Positions 51,889 through 56,400 of a stretch of DNA of 56,400 bases are shown here, one piece after another. The position numbers were made by a program, and so were the translations under genes. The notes under the pieces were generated by a model. It was not told the DNA's origin, did no database searches, and was given only the letters and a program-made list of their open reading frames with translations. This stretch comes from CAZVGZ01 sp964627605. Lineage in GTDB: Bacteria > Latescibacterota > MWCZ01 > CAZVGZ01. The DNA is taken from contig CAZVGZ010000023.1 of NCBI GenBank assembly GCA_964627605.1, positions 1 through 56,400 on the forward strand. The letters are read 5' to 3'. Position 1 is the stretch's first letter, and every line of letters starts with the position of its first letter.

Positions 51889-52902
51889 GTGTCAGACAAG
51901 ATCAGAATCGCAATGTTGGGAATGGCCCACGCCCACGCAAACGGCTATGCGAGCAGTGTCAACAGCAGTCCGGATGCCGAGATAGTCTGCATCTGGGACG
52001 GCGATTCAGCGAGGGGCAAACCAGCCGCAGATGAGTTCGGCGCTCCCTACACGGAGGATATGGAACAGGCGTTAGGCGATGGCGTCGATGCCATCGTCGT
52101 CAACGCTCCGACGTGCCAGCACAAAGACATCTATCTGGCAGCAATTGAGCGTGGCAAACACGTTTTTACCGAAAAGACCCTCACTATTACAACCGCCGAC
52201 GCTGACGAGGTGGTGGCAGCGGTCAACGCCAGCGACATCAAATTCACCGTAAGCTTACCAAGTCGAACGAGCGGCGAGAACCTGCTTATCAAAAAACTTA
52301 TCGACGACGGCAGTCTAGGGCGCATCAGCATGATTCGCGCAAGAGTCGCCCACTCAGCAGGTATTGATAGCTGGTTCTCCGGCGGACAGACCTGGTTTGT
52401 CGAGGAGGAGCAGTCAGGCGGCGGTGCGATGTTCGATCTGGGTTGCCACACCACCGACATGGTCCGCTGGATCATGGGCAAGCCCACCGTGGCGGTGGCG
52501 CACATGAACTCGTTCGCCGGTACGTACGACATTGACGACAACGGTGTGGCGGTGGTGGAGTTCGAGAATCAGGGCATAGCGATACTGGACACCAGTTTTT
52601 GCCACCGGTCCGGTCCCAACCTGATGGAGGTGTTCGGCACCGAGGGTTACATCGGTCGCGGAATGCCCGGCGCTGGACTAGTTGTGCAGAGCCGCAAGCT
52701 TCCGGCAGGCGATATCCACGGAATGATCACTCCAGCCAAACTCCCCGACAGCCTGCCGAGTGTCATGGACACCTGGTTTGAAGCCATCAAAAATGACACT
52801 CCGCTCACCACAACAGTCGAAGACGGTCGCAACTTAACGCAGATACTCGAAGGTTGCTACACCGCCTGGCGCACCGGCAAACGGTTCGAGTTCAGCGCGT
52901 AG
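51889..52902 (+). CDS. Gfo/Idh/MocA-family oxidoreductase (copy 3)
   Basis: 337 residues from GTG 51889, preceded by AGGAG eight bases upstream; in-frame codons back to 51808 are unlike coding sequence. Nucleotide loop IRIAMLGMAHAHANGYAS (His replaces part of the usual GxGxxG), catalytic VFTEKTLTITTAD (EKT instead of EKP), and FDLGCHTTDMVRWIMGKP. The altered cofactor loop suggests a distinct subgroup. A strong hairpin terminator follows. Confidence 0.9.
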   Translation: MSDKIRIAMLGMAHAHANGYASSVNSSPDAEIVCIWDGDSARGKPAADEFGAPYTEDMEQALGDGVDAIVVNAPTCQHKDIYLAAIERGKHVFTEKTLTITTADADEVVAAVNASDIKFTVSLPSRTSGENLLIKKLIDDGSLGRISMIRARVAHSAGIDSWFSGGQTWFVEEEQSGGGAMFDLGCHTTDMVRWIMGKPTVAVAHMNSFAGTYDIDDNGVAVVEFENQGIAILDTSFCHRSGPNLMEVFGTEGYIGRGMPGAGLVVQSRKLPAGDIHGMITPAKLPDSLPSVMDTWFEAIKNDTPLTTTVEDGRNLTQILEGCYTAWRTGKRFEFSA

Positions 52903-52927
52903 ATATGATTTGGAATGACAATCCTTT

Positions 52928-52954
52928 GGCGGGGGCACTACATGTGCCTCCGCC
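52928..52954. terminator. Hairpin terminator between convergent genes
   Basis: GGCGGGGGCAC / GTGCCTCCGCC, an 11-base stem with one G-T pair and a 5-base loop. It is followed by TCTGTTCTTG, a weak T tract for the plus strand. Confidence 0.65.
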
Positions 52955-53004
52955 TCTGTTCTTGCTACTTGAGCGCAACCGGCAAACATAGGTTTCAACC
53001 AACA

Positions 53005-55959
53005 TTAATACAGCGCCATCACATCTGTAGGCACGGTCATCTGAGGTAGTGCAACAGTCTCACTTTCAGGATCAAAGTCGGTCCATTTGGTGCCGTCAAT
53101 CTCGACCCCCGTCAGCTTCTTACCGGTTGCGTGACGAAATCGGAGCAGCATCTTCTCTGGCGGATTCCTGGTCGGCGGCGAAATGCGGGCAACAATCTTT
53201 CCTTCGTCAGCTCTAGACTCAATTTCAAGGCTCATCTCTCCGAAATACGTCTGTGCTCGTTTGATAGACACTGCCTCCCCATGGGCGAGCCAGTAGCGGG
53301 GGATCCCGAATCCCAATAGAAGCTCATCATTTCGCTCGTAGACGAACATCAACCTCAGCCAATAGGTCGAGTTGGACTCGTCCGATGTCTTGATGTGATC
53401 ACCCATCCAGTCACCCATCTGTGGCAACGGATGCTCGGTCATCATTCTGGTGTCTGAGTGAACACCGACGGCGAAAGAGTTGAAATAGGCCCGTAAGAAG
53501 TGCTTGATTTCGTCTCGTTGCAGGTATGGGATAGGACCGCAGAGCAGGTTCGGTTGCATCGAAAAACCACCACGGCTGAACCAGTGTTTCGGCTCATCTT
53601 CCAACGTATACCCAAACTGGTCTGATATGTACAGATTGTCCTCGTAATCCTTCATTATCCACGTACCTAGCTGCGAGTCCGGCTCGACAACTCCACACCT
53701 CAACAGGTGAATCGCTCCCTCCAAAGTCTCTCGTATCCACCCGTATGAGCGGCCGTTTTGGTGTTGGTGCGCCGGTACGTGAGGGACGGCCGAACCATCC
53801 CTCAGCCTTACAACCGAACTGCGAACCATCGCTTCAGTGAACCCAGCGACGAGGTCCTTTTTGAACGACTCTGTTTCGGTCATCAGCCGCTCAGCTTCAG
53901 GATGGTTGATTTCTTTGAGCGCATTCACAGCCCGGTCCATCCCCCACCAGGTGAACACGTTGGTCGAAAGCCAATACCTGTAATCAGATATGTCTTCCAA
54001 GACCCCAGCGGGAAGAAACCCGTACTCCAATACCCTGTTTCCATCAGCACCAGTGCACATCGTCCTTCGGCGCTGAGATACGATCCAGTTGCACCCAGAG
54101 ACTATATTGGCCGACGCTCGTTCAAGCCACTCCACATCACGAGAGTTGAAGAAAAACTCGCCGAGTCCCCACAGCACCCAACCGTGGTGCTGATTGTAGT
54201 CGCCACACTCGTATCCACCAGCGCCATAGAACACGCCTTCTTTGGAATCAAAATCACCGGGCAGCGCCACGGTTCCCTGGTACTTTAAAAAAGTCTCCAA
54301 TCCCGATGCAGCCGGGCTAAAATACCCCCGACGGGCTAGATCGGTGATCTGCATTATCGACTCGTTTGCGTATGCAGCGTAGGAGAACGATCCGACCCGG
54401 GCGATGTCACATGGGTGGTCGCTGGGTGATGCTGGATGGCGCTCGTGGTTTATGAGCAGATGGGTGAGGTGGGCTCTATAAAAATCGTTGATGAGCGGCT
54501 CTGGAGTATCGATCTGGGCTCCATCCGCAATGCGGCGCTCCCAACAGCTGATTGTCGAACTAAGCGCAGTGTCATATCGTGTCGCCAGCAGGTTCGTCAG
54601 CTCCTTATCCGTCGGCGAGAGAAACGGGAGTTTTAGTATTACGGACTGGCGCGCACCTGGTTCAATCAGCGCATCGCAGACTATTTTCCCGTTCTGGCAA
54701 TCAAGCCGAACCTCCCCATACTCCTCGGCCACCGCTCGAAGCAGACCGACCTCGTTATGCAGCATCGCCACATCACCTGACGAAGCGTCAACACCCAATG
54801 ACTCATGGTTGTCATCATCGAAAGTCGCTATGGTCAGCGACATTGTTCGCGGCGAGTCGGACAGGTTGACCATCTCAACTCTTACCATCGCCGCCACCAG
54901 GTCATCGCCACGGATTGGTGACTCAAACGCCGGATCATCGACACAGAAAGCAAACGCGATCTGTTCGTAGCGGACCCCCTCAGCCTCCCACCGAGTGGTC
55001 ACTATCGGCAGATAGCCGTTAAGTGGCACGCGACCGGTGGGCGGTGATCCAGGAAGGCCAAGATCCCAGGTGAGCCTGGCGGGGTCGTCCGTCAGCCTTT
55101 GCGAATCTCTTCCCAGCGCCCTCTCGCACTTGAAACCTCTGTCCCTGTCGCCTCTAAACACACGCCCGTCTGGCTCAACACCGAACCTCTGCCTACGCCC
55201 TTCGGCTCCCACAACAAAATAGAATGGCGTTTTTGCAGGCATGTCTCCCCACGCTCGTCCCAACGTCTGTTCTTCCTCGTCAAATATCCTGTCGTAATAC
55301 GTCGTCTCACCGCCCCCTCGACTGTAATCCTTGAACTCTGATATAGAGGCGCGGTGCTCCGCGAGACTTACGAGAACTTCGAAATCTTTGATAAACAGCG
55401 GTCCGTCGTTGTTGAGGTCTGAGACCAGAACCGAGAACGATTTTGCTCCTGCCCTTACCGTGACAATGGTCCTGTCCTGGCAGCTCGGGCTCTGGTTGGC
55501 AACCGACCAAACCTTGGCTTGTACTCCGCCTGTCTGACCTCCGATCTGTTTTGACCACGAAGCGGCATCAATTAGAACGCCAGCGGAATCGCCTATCGGC
55601 TCCAACCGATCAAGCAGGCCGTCATACACCTCAACCACGCCGGTCTCCATGCCCTCCCCATCCCATTCAACAACCAGCTCGGACAATCCCCAAACCGAAT
55701 CGCCAAACAATTCCATCTGTGATATTTCTGGTAACGCCAAGTCTGATGCGATCCTGAGCTTGAGGGTTCTTCGATAGGTCGCAGCCAACTCCCCTAATTC
55801 CGGGAACTCTTTGTCGTTGATCGGTGCGAAAGTGTATGACCAGACCTGTTCATCAGCCTCCAAAACAGTGTGAGCAGATTTCCACTCTCCGTTGAACGGA
55901 TCACCTTCATGCCGCCACCCAGACCTGCCTGCGCCACCGCCGTCATCATCCCAGTTCAA
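53005..55959 (-). CDS. Large (alpha/alpha)6-barrel glycosidase-like protein
   Basis: 984 residues, TTG start overlapping the upstream stop in TTGA. About residues 1-470 are beta-rich (ELVVEWDGEGMETGVVEVYDG; MVRVEMVNLSDSPRTMSLTIA). Residues about 490-890 are helical and toroid-like: EPLINDFYRAHLTHLLINHERHP, YECGDYNQHHGWVLWGLGEFFFNS, STNVFTWWGMDRAVNALKEI, HQNGRSYGWIRETLEGAIHLL. A short C-terminal beta domain (KMLLRFRHATGKKLTGVEIDGTKW) follows. The architecture recalls GH63, GH78 and GH95-type families, but I cannot name one or fix the catalytic acids. No signal peptide. Confidence 0.65.
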   Translation of the reverse strand: MNWDDDGGGAGRSGWRHEGDPFNGEWKSAHTVLEADEQVWSYTFAPINDKEFPELGELAATYRRTLKLRIASDLALPEISQMELFGDSVWGLSELVVEWDGEGMETGVVEVYDGLLDRLEPIGDSAGVLIDAASWSKQIGGQTGGVQAKVWSVANQSPSCQDRTIVTVRAGAKSFSVLVSDLNNDGPLFIKDFEVLVSLAEHRASISEFKDYSRGGGETTYYDRIFDEEEQTLGRAWGDMPAKTPFYFVVGAEGRRQRFGVEPDGRVFRGDRDRGFKCERALGRDSQRLTDDPARLTWDLGLPGSPPTGRVPLNGYLPIVTTRWEAEGVRYEQIAFAFCVDDPAFESPIRGDDLVAAMVRVEMVNLSDSPRTMSLTIATFDDDNHESLGVDASSGDVAMLHNEVGLLRAVAEEYGEVRLDCQNGKIVCDALIEPGARQSVILKLPFLSPTDKELTNLLATRYDTALSSTISCWERRIADGAQIDTPEPLINDFYRAHLTHLLINHERHPASPSDHPCDIARVGSFSYAAYANESIMQITDLARRGYFSPAASGLETFLKYQGTVALPGDFDSKEGVFYGAGGYECGDYNQHHGWVLWGLGEFFFNSRDVEWLERASANIVSGCNWIVSQRRRTMCTGADGNRVLEYGFLPAGVLEDISDYRYWLSTNVFTWWGMDRAVNALKEINHPEAERLMTETESFKKDLVAGFTEAMVRSSVVRLRDGSAVPHVPAHQHQNGRSYGWIRETLEGAIHLLRCGVVEPDSQLGTWIMKDYEDNLYISDQFGYTLEDEPKHWFSRGGFSMQPNLLCGPIPYLQRDEIKHFLRAYFNSFAVGVHSDTRMMTEHPLPQMGDWMGDHIKTSDESNSTYWLRLMFVYERNDELLLGFGIPRYWLAHGEAVSIKRAQTYFGEMSLEIESRADEGKIVARISPPTRNPPEKMLLRFRHATGKKLTGVEIDGTKWTDFDPESETVALPQMTVPTDVMALY

Positions 55960-56400
55960 AGGCCACTCGCCCAGTCAGGATCGCTAGTAATGCGTCTGAC
56001 CCGTCCAGAGTCACAGGAGCGCTTCAACGCCTTCCTAATGGACTCCACACCCGTTCCTGGAGTGCCCACTTCATCCCAAATATCTCTAGCCGTGAAAGCC
56101 TCCTCTGTTTGCTCAACGAGGAATTCGACCACACGATCCTGGATTTCACCTCTATGCTTCGAGATACTGGTAGACTTGGAGTTGCCGGTACTTTTACTTG
56201 GAGCAAAAGTGGAATGCCCAATGGTCTTAGATGGTGAAGTCGAACAGGACGCCATATCCTCTCCACGTCTTTCACAAGTGACCGTCCCCACACCGTTCTT
56301 TCGTGTCAGGTTGACCACTAAGTCAACCTCATCTTTGAGATATGACCAATCTCGATGATCACCATCTGATACGTCTGTGTTCTGTATGATGATGATGGAG
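55956..56400 (-). CDS. C-terminus of RecA/AAA-type ATPase with winged-helix tail (partial)
   Basis: This frame is open to the window edge, so the 5' part lies outside. The visible 147 residues begin IIIIQNTDVSDGDHRDWSYLKDEVDLVV, then NLTRKNGVGTVTCERRGED, the late strands of a RecA-like/RepA-type helicase domain. A Ser/Thr/Lys-rich linker (about 40 residues) leads to a winged helix: IQDRVVEFLVEQ, AFTARDIWDEVG, GVESIRKALKRSCDSGRVRRI. It may belong to a plasmid- or phage-derived primase-helicase. Coupled by overlap to the glycosidase-like gene, an odd partnership. Confidence 0.6.
   Translation of the reverse strand, partial: SIIIIQNTDVSDGDHRDWSYLKDEVDLVVNLTRKNGVGTVTCERRGEDMASCSTSPSKTIGHSTFAPSKSTGNSKSTSISKHRGEIQDRVVEFLVEQTEEAFTARDIWDEVGTPGTGVESIRKALKRSCDSGRVRRITSDPDWASGL

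Noticed and set aside
1..56400. CRISPR array, insertion sequence or prophage
   Set aside because: No regularly spaced direct repeats, transposase, integrase or phage structural genes were seen.

Overview
The window reads as a chromosomal contig from an uncultured Gram-negative heterotroph of the FCB type, with Latescibacteria- or Poribacteria-like lineages as the best guess. The evidence for this is indirect. Two large exported proteins end in FlgD-like / type IX secretion (T9SS) type A C-terminal domains, and two adjacent genes encode PorV/PorQ-like (UPF0164) outer-membrane proteins. There are also several lipoproteins, two sulfatase-family hydrolases, three Gfo/Idh/MocA dehydrogenases, amidohydrolases and sugar-isomerase-like TIM barrels. 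Stop usage is standard (TAA, TAG and TGA all end well-supported genes), and GTG or TTG starts are common. A run of 10 Ns at 35183-35192 shows the sequence is a scaffold.

Layout. 1-3.9 kb (minus): an ArsR-type repressor, an RsbW-like anti-sigma kinase, a TIM-barrel glycosidase-like protein, a NIL-domain protein and a MoaD/ThiS-type sulfur carrier with a C-terminal extension. 4.0-16.0 kb: the most coherent accessory region. It holds two divergent CTD-bearing surface proteins, two PorV-like proteins, an M50 (site-2-type) protease and four tandem lipoproteins in two paralogous pairs, the last of which is damaged by a 100-bp duplication. 16.1-18.2 kb: a sulfatase and a mosaic, broken response-regulator receiver. 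18.3-25.0 kb (minus): a housekeeping block (Dus, DUF4145-like membrane protein, RsmE, PrmA, MDR dehydrogenase, L27, L21, RNase G).

25.0-25.7 kb is a gene-free stretch rich in hairpins. 25.7-28.7 kb is a tight operon (TsaB, HDAC-family deacetylase, RimI, purine nucleoside phosphorylase). 28.7-31.7 kb holds a Thr-type sulfatase-family hydrolase, a multiply frameshifted HsdR_N/DUF5655 gene and a small membrane protein. 31.9-38.5 kb holds an HpaI-type aldolase, an APC permease, an amidohydrolase, an unknown protein crossing the N gap, a double CDGSH protein, a sugar isomerase-like protein, a PAP2 protein lacking its C2 histidine, and a methyltransferase. 38.7-42.7 kb holds PriA, a RodZ-like protein and Maf. 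42.9-56.4 kb is catabolic and accessory: a SUMF1-domain protein without the catalytic cysteines, three Gfo/Idh/MocA proteins, an amidohydrolase, an MBL hydrolase, a YHS lipoprotein, a DUF2867 protein, a gene with one in-frame TGA at a probable Trp position, a large (alpha/alpha)6-type glycosidase-like protein, and the C-terminus of an ATPase running off the edge.

A window-wide theme is gene decay. At least six loci carry frameshifts, an in-frame stop or duplicated segments (7.8, 15.8, 17.8, 30.9, 45.5 and 49.0 kb). They are either true pseudogenes or assembly errors, and raw reads would distinguish the two. The strongest candidate for a system worth following is the 4-16 kb surface/secretion module. 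The MoaD-NIL pair is the next.
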